In this document: positions 1 through 7,847 of the stretch, piece by piece
How the letters are laid out: each line of letters opens with the position of its first letter
Numbering within the stretch: the stretch's first letter is position 1
Assembly (NCBI GenBank): GCA_913052585.1
Contig: CAJXEB010000002.1
Location: forward strand, 18,978 to 82,977
Source of the DNA: an uncultured Flavobacteriaceae bacterium
Lineage (GTDB): Bacteria > Bacteroidota > Bacteroidia > Flavobacteriales > Flavobacteriaceae
Length of the DNA stretch: 64,000 nucleotides
Reading direction: 5' to 3'
Made by a program: the position numbers and the translations under genes
Notes under the pieces: model-generated
What the model was told of the DNA's origin: nothing
The model's database searches: none
The model's input: only the letters and a program-made list of their open reading frames with translations

Positions 1-1
1 A

Positions 2-517
2 TACGGGAAAGAAAATCCTGAAAATAAAGTGAGAATTACAACTACTTATGGAATTATAGATATCGAATTATTTAAGGATACTCCCATACATAGAGCAAAT
101 TTTATTTATTTGGTGAAACAAAAATATTTTAATAATACGTTTTTACATAGAGTTGTCCCTGATTTTATCATACAAGCGGGGAGTAGTGATTTAAAATCTA
201 CATTTAAAAAAAGAGCAGTGATAGGAAGTAACTATAGATTGCCTTATGAAAAAGGCAATGGAAAACTTCATAGTTACGGAACTGTATCTGGAGCTAAAGA
301 ATACCGTGAAAATCCTGATAAAAAAACATCCCCTTTTGAGTTCTTTATATATTTAGGTCCTAACACCAGTAACAAACACCTTAATGGAAATTACACCATT
401 TATGGTAAAGTTATAAAAGGTATGGAGGTAGTTGAAGTACTTTCAGAATTACCTTCAGATGATGAAGATTGGCCATTAAACAACATTTATATTTCCGCAG
501 AAATTATCAAAAATTAA
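2..517 (+). CDS. cyclophilin-type peptidyl-prolyl isomerase, 5' end cut by window
   Basis: Cyclophilins catalyse cis-trans isomerisation of X-Pro bonds. The protein shows the family hallmark FLHRVVPDFIIQAG, corresponding to the FHRVI..FMIQGGD active-site region. The ORF track starts at a GTG (base 29), but the frame stays open to base 2 and reads YGKENPENKV just before it, which looks like the normal run-in of this protein. The gene therefore almost certainly begins outside the window, and the GTG is an internal valine. Its stop overlaps the convergent TRIC-family gene by 4 bp. A second cyclophilin lies at 58315. Location (periplasm or cytoplasm) cannot be judged without the N-terminus. Confidence 0.85.
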   Translation, partial: YGKENPENKVRITTTYGIIDIELFKDTPIHRANFIYLVKQKYFNNTFLHRVVPDFIIQAGSSDLKSTFKKRAVIGSNYRLPYEKGNGKLHSYGTVSGAKEYRENPDKKTSPFEFFIYLGPNTSNKHLNGNYTIYGKVIKGMEVVEVLSELPSDDEDWPLNNIYISAEIIKN

Positions 518-1134
518 TTTTTCATTTCTTCTTTACTATACAAATTTGGTAATGATAATTTAAAAAATACAGCTAATAATCGTATTGCAATTACAATTCC
601 TCCAGCTATAAAAACAACAATATTATTTGGTATTGGCGTGTATTGTAAAATAAAATAAGCTGAAGCACCAGCTATACAGGCAGTCGCATAAATTTCTTTT
701 CTGAATATTATTGGAATTTCAGTACATAAAATATCTCTTATCACTCCACCAAAACAAGCAGATAATGTTCCCAAAGCAATACAAATTAAAGGTGAAAAAC
801 CAGCGTTTATTCCTTTTTCTACTCCTATAACGGTATAAAATGCAATACCGATGGTGTCAAATAAAAACAGGGACTTACGAACATAGCTCAATTTTTTTCT
901 AAATATTATTGCTAGAACCGTAGCACCCGCAATAACATATATAAATCGTAAATCGTACATCCAAAATATGGGAGCATCTATTAAAACATCTCTTAAAGTC
1001 CCTCCACCTACAGCAGTAACAAATGCTATAATAAAAACACCAAATGGATCCATTCTTTTTTTGACAGCAGTTAATACTCCTGATATTGAAAATGATAGTG
1101 TTCCTAATATGTCAATAATTAAAAATAAACTCAC
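514..1134 (-). CDS. TRIC-family (UPF0126) membrane channel-like protein
   Basis: A 206-residue polytopic inner-membrane protein made of two repeats of about three helices each. Each repeat carries the family glycine-rich signature, GGGTLRDVLI in the first and FGGVIRDILC in the second. This identifies the UPF0126/YadS group, bacterial relatives of trimeric intracellular cation (TRIC) channels; the physiological substrate in this organism is unknown. The start is a GTG at 1134-1132 embedded in ATGTGAG, so it overlaps the TGA of a small upstream reading frame (1131-1351). This is the arrangement of translational coupling and makes the GTG start credible. Confidence 0.85.
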   Translation of the reverse strand: MSLFLIIDILGTLSFSISGVLTAVKKRMDPFGVFIIAFVTAVGGGTLRDVLIDAPIFWMYDLRFIYVIAGATVLAIIFRKKLSYVRKSLFLFDTIGIAFYTVIGVEKGINAGFSPLICIALGTLSACFGGVIRDILCTEIPIIFRKEIYATACIAGASAYFILQYTPIPNNIVVFIAGGIVIAIRLLAVFFKLSLPNLYSKEEMKN

Positions 1135-1351
1135 ATGCTTTGGGTATAATAGTTATAATATTCAAGAATAATGTCTAAAAACTGACGGTTGTATAATTCC
1201 GATTTTATTTCCAATACACTTTCTACTTTATCTCTTAGTATTTTTAATGTTTTAAAATCGTTAGATCTCTTTGCAATTAAATATGGTAAATATACAATGA
1301 GTAAAATATTAACGGTAAAAACAACAAAGATTTAAGCACTACAAAAAACAT
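1131..1351 (-). pseudogene. small membrane-anchored protein, apparently frameshifted, coupled to TRIC gene
   Basis: Not in the ORF track. On the minus strand an open frame of 66 codons (1331 down to 1131) ends ATG-TGA, and its stop overlaps the GTG start of the TRIC gene. It has no ATG of its own: a TAA closes it upstream at 1334-1332. A second frame starts at an ATG at 1351 and reads a hydrophobic segment (MFFVVLKSLLF). One extra T in the run near 1319 would join the two into about 73 residues with one N-terminal membrane helix and a charged, helical tail (KRSNDFKTLKILRDKVESV). A TAnnTTTG element lies upstream at 1401-1394. Either a real frameshift mutation or a sequencing error in a homopolymer explains this. 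The family is not recognised. Confidence 0.45.
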
Positions 1352-1393
1352 AAACAAACTTGTTTTATATTTAAGGTCTTTCAAACCCTTTTG

Positions 1394-1401
1394 CAAAAAT
1401 A
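1394..1401 (-). promoter_or_regulatory. -7 promoter element (TATTTTTG)
   Basis: On the minus strand the bases read TATTTTTG, a perfect fit to the Bacteroidota -7 consensus TAnnTTTG, 43 nt upstream of the ATG at 1351. No TTG was found at the expected -33 position. It would drive the small ORF and the TRIC gene together. The rest of 1352-1587 shows no gene. Confidence 0.4.
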
Positions 1402-1587
1402 GTATTTAATACGAGAAGCAGTATTTATTAAACAAAATAATTGAAAATGGATAGTATTTGAAAAGACTATCCTCATTATGACAATTCAGAACTTAAATTT
1501 TACAGTTGAGTCATTTAATGTTTTAAGAATGATATTCTGATCGCATATTTGTACCAGAATTAATACTAACATTTAAATAAACTCATT

Positions 1588-2016
1588 ATGAAAACTATTC
1601 TATTTACAATTACATTAGCTTTAACAAGTCTTATTTTAACTGCTCAAACTTCAACAGATGAAAGTATTGAAGGAACTTCACTTACCGTTACCGTTTCATT
1701 AAATGGAACTGGAGGACATATTTTACTTTCTTTACATAATGAAGATTCTTTTATGAAAAACCCTTTAGATGCTTCAAGTAGTGAAATAAAAGATGGCAAA
1801 GCAATATTTACTTTTACAGATTTAGAGCCAGGTGAATATGCATTAGTAGCACTACACGATAAAAACGATAATAAAAGAATGGATTTCGAACCAACTGGAA
1901 GGCCAAGTGAAGCATTTGGGATTTCAAACAATGTAATGCTAATGGGCCCTCCTCAGTGGAATGATGCTAAATTTGAATTAGGTGTAACATCATTAGATAT
2001 GGAAATAAGATTATAA
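1588..2016 (+). CDS. DUF2141 domain secreted protein
   Basis: A 142-residue exported protein. Residues 1-20 form a signal peptide (MKTILFTITLALTSLILTAQ) cut after Ala-Gln as is usual in flavobacteria. The mature part is a single beta-sandwich-like DUF2141 domain, recognised from the pattern 'G.YAL.A.HD.N.N.K.D....G.P.E..G.SN', seen here as EYALVALHDKNDNKRMDF. The role of DUF2141 proteins is unknown. An imperfect promoter element (CATATTTG, 1544-1551) lies 36 nt upstream and a strong hairpin terminator follows, so it is probably a single-gene unit. Confidence 0.8.
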   Translation: MKTILFTITLALTSLILTAQTSTDESIEGTSLTVTVSLNGTGGHILLSLHNEDSFMKNPLDASSSEIKDGKAIFTFTDLEPGEYALVALHDKNDNKRMDFEPTGRPSEAFGISNNVMLMGPPQWNDAKFELGVTSLDMEIRL

Positions 2017-2042
2017 AATTCATACTCTCAAACTCTCAAATG

Positions 2043-2078
2043 AAGCCAGTTAATTTAATTATTGACTGGCTTTTTTTT
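2043..2078 (+). terminator. intrinsic terminator after DUF2141 gene
   Basis: Arms AAGCCAGT and ACTGGCTT enclose an AT-rich loop and are followed by a run of eight Ts. This ends the transcript of the upstream gene. Confidence 0.8.
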
Positions 2079-2123
2079 ATGATACAATTTTAATTTAACT
2101 ATAAGGTTAATTGATAATTTTAT

Positions 2124-2131
2124 TATCTTTG
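2124..2131 (+). promoter_or_regulatory. -7 promoter element of oxyR (TATCTTTG)
   Basis: A perfect TAnnTTTG match 16 nt before the ATG at 2148. There is no clear TTG at the -33 distance. Since the TTG at 2142 falls close to the expected transcription start, the element also argues for ATG 2148 as the oxyR start. Confidence 0.5.
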
Positions 2132-2147
2132 ATACAAATAATTGATT

Positions 2148-3089
2148 ATGACTATTACACAATTAAAGTACGTTTTAGCGGTAGCAGAACATCAAAACTT
2201 CACTAAAGCAGCTGAGCATGTATTTGTCACTCAACCTACGTTAAGTATGCAAATTCAAAAATTAGAAGAAGAATTAAGTATTTTAATTTTCGATAGAAGT
2301 AAAAAGCCAATTGAACTAACAGAAGTTGGAAAAAAAATTGTGAATCAAGCCAGAAACATTGTTAATGAATCTGAGCGAATGCAAGATGTGGTAGATCAAG
2401 AAAAAGGATTTATTGGAGGAGATTTTAGATTAGGAATTATTCCTACCATAATGCCTACACTATTGCCCATGTTTTTAAAAAACTTCACAAATAAATATCC
2501 TAAAGTTCATTTAAAAATTGAAGAACTTACCACATCCGAGATCATTACTAAATTAAATGACGGTCATTTAGATGCCGCCATTGCAGCAACTCCTCTAGTA
2601 CAAGAAAAAATTAAAGAACGGGTGCTTTATTTTGAGCCCTTTGTAGGTTATGTACCTATAAGTCATCGTCTGAATACTAAAAAGAAATTAGACCGATCCG
2701 ATTTAGATATTAATGATATCCTCCTATTAGAAGACGGACATTGTTTTAGAGATGGAGTTATTAATATATGTAAATCTTTAAAAAAAAATGCACCAACAGA
2801 TTCGTTTCAGTTAGAAAGTGGAAGCTTTGAAACCTTAATTAAATTATCTAATGAAGGTTTTGGTATGACACTTCTTCCCTATCTAAACACTTTGGATATC
2901 CCAAAAGAAGAACAAAAAAAATATTTGCGATATTTCAATGAACCATCCCCAGCTAGAGAAGTAAGCTTATTATATAAAAAAAGTGAGTTAAAAATGCAGA
3001 TAATTGATTCGCTTTACGACATCATCGCTGGTGTTATAAGAGGTGCTATTGCTTTTCAAGATATTAAAGTAATAAGTCCTCTCAAATAA
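2148..3089 (+). CDS. oxyR: hydrogen-peroxide-responsive LysR regulator OxyR
   Basis: LysR-type regulator of 313 residues. The N-terminal winged helix (about residues 1-60, FTKAAEHVFVTQPTLSMQIQ) is followed by the substrate-binding-like domain. The segment EDGHCFRDGVINIC contains two cysteines that, counted from the ATG at 2148, fall at positions 199 and 208, the positions of the redox switch of E. coli OxyR. The product should therefore sense peroxide through a disulfide and activate antioxidant genes. The track's TTG start at 2142 (MIMTITQ) was rejected because MTITQLKYVLAV is the normal OxyR start. A terminator follows directly. Confidence 0.93.
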   Translation: MTITQLKYVLAVAEHQNFTKAAEHVFVTQPTLSMQIQKLEEELSILIFDRSKKPIELTEVGKKIVNQARNIVNESERMQDVVDQEKGFIGGDFRLGIIPTIMPTLLPMFLKNFTNKYPKVHLKIEELTTSEIITKLNDGHLDAAIAATPLVQEKIKERVLYFEPFVGYVPISHRLNTKKKLDRSDLDINDILLLEDGHCFRDGVINICKSLKKNAPTDSFQLESGSFETLIKLSNEGFGMTLLPYLNTLDIPKEEQKKYLRYFNEPSPAREVSLLYKKSELKMQIIDSLYDIIAGVIRGAIAFQDIKVISPLK

Positions 3090-3110
3090 TAATATTTAAT
3101 TAAAAAAGTA

Positions 3111-3138
3111 AAAAAACCCTCGATTGAGGGATTTTTTT
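3111..3138. terminator. bidirectional terminator between oxyR and 3137 gene
   Basis: CCCTC-GATT-GAGGG stem flanked by an A-run on the left and a T-run on the right, so it can stop transcription from both oxyR and the convergent small gene whose stop codon it touches. Confidence 0.8.
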
Positions 3139-3334
3139 ATGAATTTAAATAAATTAAACATTGATTTAATTGTGGTTTCTCTTCAAGTAAGCCATTTACC
3201 CAAATTTTTAATTCCTCTATCTCATGGGGAAGTAAGCGGGTTAATGCTTTTTTTAACTCGATACAGAAAAGATTAACGTCAAAACTTACTTTATTAAGTA
3301 CAGCCTTGGTGTAATCAAACATTGCTCTAGCCAT
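3137..3334 (-). CDS. conserved small hypothetical protein
   Basis: A 65-residue soluble protein starting MARAMFDYTKAVLNKVSFD and containing a helical segment LLPHEIEELKIWVNGLLEEKP. I recall similar small proteins starting with a '..DYT..VL.KVSFD' pattern in other flavobacteria, but no function is known to me. There is no signal peptide or membrane segment. It stands alone between the oxyR terminator and an intergenic stretch; its ATG start at 3334 is the only reasonable one. Confidence 0.65.
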   Translation of the reverse strand: MARAMFDYTKAVLNKVSFDVNLFCIELKKALTRLLPHEIEELKIWVNGLLEEKPQLNQCLIYLNS

Positions 3335-3514
3335 TTTTAGAATATTGGGTTAAGTATTTTTAAAGTATAGGCGATTTTTTTTATTAGTTTCAGTTTAAAG
3401 GTAATAATAAAATGCAATATAAATTTCCTTTTGTTAATAAGTTTAGTATTTATTTAACCTTGTTTTTTCGGATTAACTGCCTATATATCTGTTAAAACTG
3501 AGTGTTTATAGGGT

Positions 3515-3970
3515 TTATGGTTTCACTTTTACGGTCCATTCAAATTCAAAAACAGAAACTACGATTCCATCTTCATTCACTCCTTCCGATTTCATCCAAC
3601 AGGTTTTTCCTTCGCCACTAGCTACGGTATCCTTTATAGCCTGTTTTATCAACTCACCATCATTACAAGTAAACGTAATCCTCCCTGTTGCTTTCTTTAA
3701 AAAAGTAGCTTTATTATTAGCAACTAACATCGATATCTTTTTGTTGGAATCCTCAATACAACTCATTAGCATAGCACCTGTACTTAGTTCTGCAGCCATC
3801 CCCTGCACAGCCCAAAATAAAGATTTAAATGGATTTTGACTGATCCATCGATGCTTCACTTTAACGGTACAAGTATCTTTACTAATAGATTTTACACGAA
3901 TTCCTAACCAATAAACAGAAGGCAATTTAAAAAAAGTAAAAGCGGTAATTTTTTTTGGAGTAATTGGCAT
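3515..3970 (-). CDS. DUF4442 hotdog-fold thioesterase-like protein
   Basis: A 151-residue cytoplasmic protein of the DUF4442 group, which has the hotdog fold of acyl-CoA thioesterases. Visible family features are the N-terminal LPSVYWLGIRVKSIS, the RWISQNPFKSLFWAVQGMAAELSTG helix (the long hotdog helix) and a C-terminal strand-rich region. The start at 3970 is the first ATG. A thioesterase activity is inferred from fold only; the real substrate is unknown. Nothing nearby indicates a pathway. Confidence 0.8.
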   Translation of the reverse strand: MPITPKKITAFTFFKLPSVYWLGIRVKSISKDTCTVKVKHRWISQNPFKSLFWAVQGMAAELSTGAMLMSCIEDSNKKISMLVANNKATFLKKATGRITFTCNDGELIKQAIKDTVASGEGKTCWMKSEGVNEDGIVVSVFEFEWTVKVKP

Positions 3971-4170
3971 ATATATAATTTTAAGCGAAGATATTGAAAA
4001 AAAAACGACTCTTAATCTAATATAATTTATATTTTAAATATGAAAAATATGAATTACACAATTTTCAATAAAAAACATATTCTTCTGTATATTAATTACT
4101 TACATTATTAAGTGTGTTAAATATATGTTAATTATAGTACTATGCGTAACAAAGTACCATCTTAAAGACA

Positions 4171-4178
4171 TATATTTG
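4171..4178 (+). promoter_or_regulatory. -7 promoter element of DUF4870-PspC operon (TATATTTG)
   Basis: A perfect TAnnTTTG, 19 nt before the ATG at 4198, in an otherwise empty AT-rich intergenic stretch (3971-4197). It probably drives the whole run of genes to 8339, since no terminator is visible inside it. Confidence 0.55.
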
Positions 4179-4197
4179 TATAAGAAATTAATAGACA

Positions 4198-4686
4198 ATG
4201 GATACTACTATATCAGAAAATCAAAAAAATGTGGCTAGCTTAATGCACCTTTCAACTTTTAGTAAGTTCTTTTTCCCTTTCGGAAATTTTATAGCTCCTT
4301 TATTATTATGGACCTTTAATAAAGAACACCAATTTGTAGAAGAACATGGAAGAGAAGCAATCAACTTCCAATTAAGCATCTTTATTTATTCATTAATAAT
4401 AGGTTTAATATGCCTTCCGTTTGTATTAATTTTTGCAACCGACTTTGTATCCTTAATTGATGCCATCGATCATACGGTTGGAAATGTATCATTACATGAT
4501 GCGAAAAATCTTTCAGGTTATGTAGTCATCATATTTATTGCTGCCATTTTACTTTTCGGATTATTTGTTTTCGAATTTTACGCAGTAATTTCAGCAACCA
4601 TCGCAGCATCAAAAGGAAATGCTTATAAATACCCATTTAGTATATCATTCATCAAAACAACACCCCAACCTCAAGTAATTGAATAG
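4198..4686 (+). CDS. DUF4870 membrane protein
   Basis: A 162-residue inner-membrane protein with the DUF4870 layout: a short cytoplasmic N-terminus, an amphipathic first segment (MHLSTFSKFFFPFGNFIAPLL), the conserved polar loop EHGREAINFQ and two further strong membrane segments (about residues 58-78 and 113-138). The function of the family is unknown. It is the first gene of a probable operon with PadR, PspC and DUF2807 genes, a set often seen together in flavobacteria, which suggests a role in membrane stress or membrane composition. Confidence 0.85.
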   Translation: MDTTISENQKNVASLMHLSTFSKFFFPFGNFIAPLLLWTFNKEHQFVEEHGREAINFQLSIFIYSLIIGLICLPFVLIFATDFVSLIDAIDHTVGNVSLHDAKNLSGYVVIIFIAAILLFGLFVFEFYAVISATIAASKGNAYKYPFSISFIKTTPQPQVIE

Positions 4687-4705
4687 GGAATAAATCAATC
4701 AAAAA

Positions 4706-4891
4706 ATGAACACGTTAATTAATTTAGTTTTAGCCATAGTTTTAAACTTTCTTTCTAATGGAACTAATCAACCAGACCTAGCTCAATTTACATTTAATCA
4801 TTCTGTAAAAGAAGCTAAGAATCAAAGTTATCAACTAGAAGACCTTAGGTCTCATTATTTAATCACTAAAGAAGAAGTAAATAAAATTTAG
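4706..4891 (+). CDS. small exported or membrane-anchored hypothetical protein
   Basis: A 61-residue protein with a hydrophobic N-terminus (MNTLINLVLAIVLNFLSNG), which could be a signal sequence or membrane anchor, followed by a polar tail. It lies 19 nt after the DUF4870 gene and in the same direction, which supports it being expressed. I do not recognise it. Confidence 0.5.
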   Translation: MNTLINLVLAIVLNFLSNGTNQPDLAQFTFNHSVKEAKNQSYQLEDLRSHYLITKEEVNKI

Positions 4892-4919
4892 TGATAATCA
4901 ATTAAAAGGAACACATGAA

Positions 4920-4994
4920 ATGAGTATGTTAAAATTTTTCACACTCAAGGAGATTACCAATTGCGAACAGCATGTGACCATTAAAAAACAATAA
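4920..4994 (+). CDS. 24-codon micro-ORF upstream of padR
   Basis: Too short for the ORF track. ATG at 4920 reads MSMLKFFTLKEITNCEQHVT and stops at 4994, 10 nt before the PadR gene. It lies on the operon transcript. It could be a regulatory upstream ORF, a true microprotein or chance; only its spacing to padR speaks for it. Confidence 0.25.
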   Translation: MSMLKFFTLKEITNCEQHVTIKKQ

Positions 4995-5004
4995 ATAAAG
5001 ACAC

Positions 5005-5343
5005 ATGAAAATTGAAAACACAAAAGCTCAAATGCGAAAAGGAGTCTTGGAGTATTGTATCTTATCCATATTAAGAGATGGAGAAGCTTATACCTCAGAC
5101 ATACTAGAGACCCTAAAAGACGCAAAAATGCTTGTGGTAGAAGGAACTATTTATCCTTTGCTAACACGTCTTAAAAACGCAGGATTGTTAGCCTATCGCT
5201 GGGAAGAATCTACCAGCGGACCACCACGAAAGTATTATGCACTTACCGAAACCGGAAAATTATTTTTAAGCGAATTAAATACTACCTGGAGTGAATTACA
5301 ACAGGCTGTAAAAAAAGTAACACGAGAAAAATCAAAGAAATGA
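5005..5343 (+). CDS. PadR-family transcriptional regulator
   Basis: A 112-residue winged-helix repressor of the PadR family, short (PadR-s2) type. Visible are the helix-turn-helix region (GVLEYCILSILRDGEAYTSD), the recognition segment GTIYPLLTRLKNAGLL and the wing GPPRKYYALTETG. PadR proteins of this type typically repress membrane or efflux genes and respond to small molecules. Its stop overlaps the ATG of the PspC gene by 4 nt (ATGA), so the two are translationally coupled and PadR probably controls this operon itself. Confidence 0.88.
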   Translation: MKIENTKAQMRKGVLEYCILSILRDGEAYTSDILETLKDAKMLVVEGTIYPLLTRLKNAGLLAYRWEESTSGPPRKYYALTETGKLFLSELNTTWSELQQAVKKVTREKSKK

Positions 5344-7094
5344 ACAAGACAGTAAACATAAATTTAGCAGGTACATTTTTTCATATAGATGAAGATGCTT
5401 TTGCAAAGCTTACCAGATATCTTGACGCTATACGTCGTTCTTTTTCAGATCCAAATGGACAAGACGAAATAATAAAAGATATTGAGGCGCGCATTTCTGA
5501 ACTCTTCTCTGAAAAAATAAACGACACATCCCAAGTAATTACTATAAAGGAATTAGACGAAGTAATTGCTGTAATGGGACAACCAGAAGATTATATGGTA
5601 GATGAAGAAATCTTTGAAGATGCTTCACCAAATCAAAAAAGTCAATCAAGAAGTCAGTCTTCTCACAAACAGTTGTTTAGAGATGAAGACAATAAATTCA
5701 TCGCAGGGGTTTCCTCTGGTTTAGGACATTATTTTAGTGTCGATGCAATTTGGATTCGTTTGGCTTGGATCGCATCTGTATTATTAGGTTTTGGTGCTCC
5801 AGTACTGGTATACATCCTTTTATGGATTTTAATTCCTGAAGCTTTAACAACTTCAGATAAAATAAAAATGAATAGAGAGCCTGTAAATATCTCGAACATC
5901 GAAAAAAAAATTAAAGAAGAACTTAAAAATGCTTCCGATAAAATAAAAGATGTCGACTATGATAAATATAAGGACAATGCACAAAAAGGAGCAAATAGTT
6001 TTTTTAGTACCGTCGGTAAAATATTCGCAGGTATATTTAGCGTGTTTGGTAAATTCTTTGGAATATTATTAATTATCATATCACTTTCAACAATTGTTGG
6101 ACTTATAGTTGGTTTATTTACAGCTGGAACCTTTGGAATGGTATGGGGCGGTCATGAAGTTTTTGATTACTCATCCATCGTATTAGCAGATAACTTCCCG
6201 TTTTGGCTAATATCACTATTGGTATTTTTAATGGTTGGAATTCCGTTCTTTGCACTTTTTATTTTAGGTTTAAAACTATTAATCACTAATTTAAAATCAA
6301 TAGGTCCGACAGCAAAAATTGTCCTGTTTGTTGTTTGGATATTTTCTATCATTGGTTTAAGTGTTTTAGGTGTAAAACAAGCAACAGAGCAAGCTTATGA
6401 TGGAGACTATATAACTGAAAATAGGATTCCAATTAAAGCTAACGATACGCTAAAATTACAAATGATTAGCAATAATCGTTATGAATATAATGCTACAAGA
6501 AGTGGCAGTTTTTATTTAAAAGCAGACGAAGAGGGTAACAAAATTATTTATTCAAGCGATATAAGACTGATTGTACGTTCAACAAACGATTCTACCGCAA
6601 AAGTATTTATAGAACATAAGGCAGAAGGCAGCTCTTTTGATAATGCAAAACAAAGAGCAGAAGCCATTGATTATGAATATACATTTAACAATAATACATT
6701 AACTTTAAATAGTTATTTCACCACTGACATCGCTAATAAGTATAGAGAGCAAGAAGTTGAAGTGGTATTGTATTTACCTTTAGGAACCGTATTATTTGCA
6801 GATAATAACACTTATAGTTATCATTCAAACAGTTCGCGATATAATGATATTTTAAGAAATGGAGATGAAGAAAAACATTTACTAATTCAAAAATCTAAAA
6901 CTATTTGTTTGGATTGCCCAAAATCAAGTTCTTTAAAGTATAATTCAGAAGGTGAAACTTGGGAACTTGAGGTAAATAATGACTTTGATGAAAAAGAAGA
7001 AGGGAATCATATTATTATTGATGAAGATGGAGTAAATATTAAAATTACAGATAAGGATGATACTGTGAAAGTTAAAATTGGAAACAATAATTAA
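5340..7094 (+). CDS. PspC-domain membrane protein
   Basis: A 584-residue inner-membrane protein. The N-terminal about 100 residues are soluble and contain an LDAIRRSF...IEARISELF segment. A PspC domain follows at about residues 115-170 (LFRDEDNKFIAGVSSGLGHY, then a membrane hairpin). Three to four more helices span about 220-345, and a long soluble C-terminal beta-rich domain (about 360-584) is probably extracytoplasmic. PspC proteins act in the phage-shock or envelope stress response. Coupling to PadR and the following DUF2807 gene, whose fold resembles its C-terminal part, is the usual flavobacterial arrangement. Confidence 0.85.
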   Translation: MNKTVNINLAGTFFHIDEDAFAKLTRYLDAIRRSFSDPNGQDEIIKDIEARISELFSEKINDTSQVITIKELDEVIAVMGQPEDYMVDEEIFEDASPNQKSQSRSQSSHKQLFRDEDNKFIAGVSSGLGHYFSVDAIWIRLAWIASVLLGFGAPVLVYILLWILIPEALTTSDKIKMNREPVNISNIEKKIKEELKNASDKIKDVDYDKYKDNAQKGANSFFSTVGKIFAGIFSVFGKFFGILLIIISLSTIVGLIVGLFTAGTFGMVWGGHEVFDYSSIVLADNFPFWLISLLVFLMVGIPFFALFILGLKLLITNLKSIGPTAKIVLFVVWIFSIIGLSVLGVKQATEQAYDGDYITENRIPIKANDTLKLQMISNNRYEYNATRSGSFYLKADEEGNKIIYSSDIRLIVRSTNDSTAKVFIEHKAEGSSFDNAKQRAEAIDYEYTFNNNTLTLNSYFTTDIANKYREQEVEVVLYLPLGTVLFADNNTYSYHSNSSRYNDILRNGDEEKHLLIQKSKTICLDCPKSSSLKYNSEGETWELEVNNDFDEKEEGNHIIIDEDGVNIKITDKDDTVKVKIGNNN

Positions 7095-7111
7095 TCAAAA
7101 AACAAATCAAA

Positions 7112-7828
7112 ATGAAATCAATCAAAACCCTTTTATTATTAGTACTCGTTGCCTCGATAACATCATGTCATTTTGACTTAGGTCACGAAAATGGAAATGG
7201 AAATGTAACTACTCAGGAAAGAGCAGTGAATCAAGATTTTGACAAAGTAAGAGGTTCCAGTGGTATTGATATTTACCTAACGGAAGGTTCCGAAAATAAA
7301 ATCGTTGTGGAAGCAGATGAGAATTTAATAGATCTTATTGAAACGATTGTTACAAACGGTAAATTAATTATCCGTTCTTCAAAAAACATTGGAAGATCTA
7401 AAGCTAAAAAAGTTCATGTAACTTTCATTAAATTATCGAGTATAGAAGCTAGTAGCGGAGCAGATATTATTGGGAAATCGGTGATTAAAAATGAAACAAT
7501 TAACTTGGATTGTAGTAGTGGAGCAGATTTAGAAGTTGAAGTCTTTGCAAAAGAATTATACGCAGAAACAAGTAGTGGTGCAGATTTAGATGTCTCTGGT
7601 AAAGCGTCAGCTATGTATGCAAATGCTTCTAGTGGAAGTGAATTAAATGCAAAGAATCTTAATACGATAACCTGTAATGCAAAAGCATCAAGTGGTGCCG
7701 ATATTATTGTTACTGTACAAGATAAAATAAATGCCAAAGCTTCTAGTGGTGGCGATATTCGTTATTATGGAGACCCTGTTTCGGTTACCAAAAAAGATGG
7801 AAAAACTGGGAATATTAGAAAAATGTAA
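7112..7828 (+). CDS. DUF2807 (head GIN domain) lipoprotein
   Basis: A 238-residue exported lipoprotein: signal MKSIKTLLLLVLVASITSC with the lipobox cysteine at residue 19. The mature part is a DUF2807 domain, a right-handed beta-helix or beta-roll built from repeats of the form 'A.SSGADI.V', seen about six times (ASSGADIIGK, CSSGADLEVE, TSSGADLDVS, ASSGSELNAK, ASSGADIIVT, ASSGGDIRYY). Function unknown. It is 17 nt behind the PspC gene. Confidence 0.85.
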   Translation: MKSIKTLLLLVLVASITSCHFDLGHENGNGNVTTQERAVNQDFDKVRGSSGIDIYLTEGSENKIVVEADENLIDLIETIVTNGKLIIRSSKNIGRSKAKKVHVTFIKLSSIEASSGADIIGKSVIKNETINLDCSSGADLEVEVFAKELYAETSSGADLDVSGKASAMYANASSGSELNAKNLNTITCNAKASSGADIIVTVQDKINAKASSGGDIRYYGDPVSVTKKDGKTGNIRKM

Positions 7829-7847
7829 GTAAACTGAAATAGGTCTT

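Noticed and set aside
968-1171. ORF track entry on the plus strand within the TRIC gene
   Set aside because: Shadow of the minus-strand gene; no start context and low-complexity translation.
4040-4111. 23-codon frame MKNMNYTIFNKKHILLYINY
   Set aside because: Lies far from a promoter and any gene, with AT-driven composition; likely chance.
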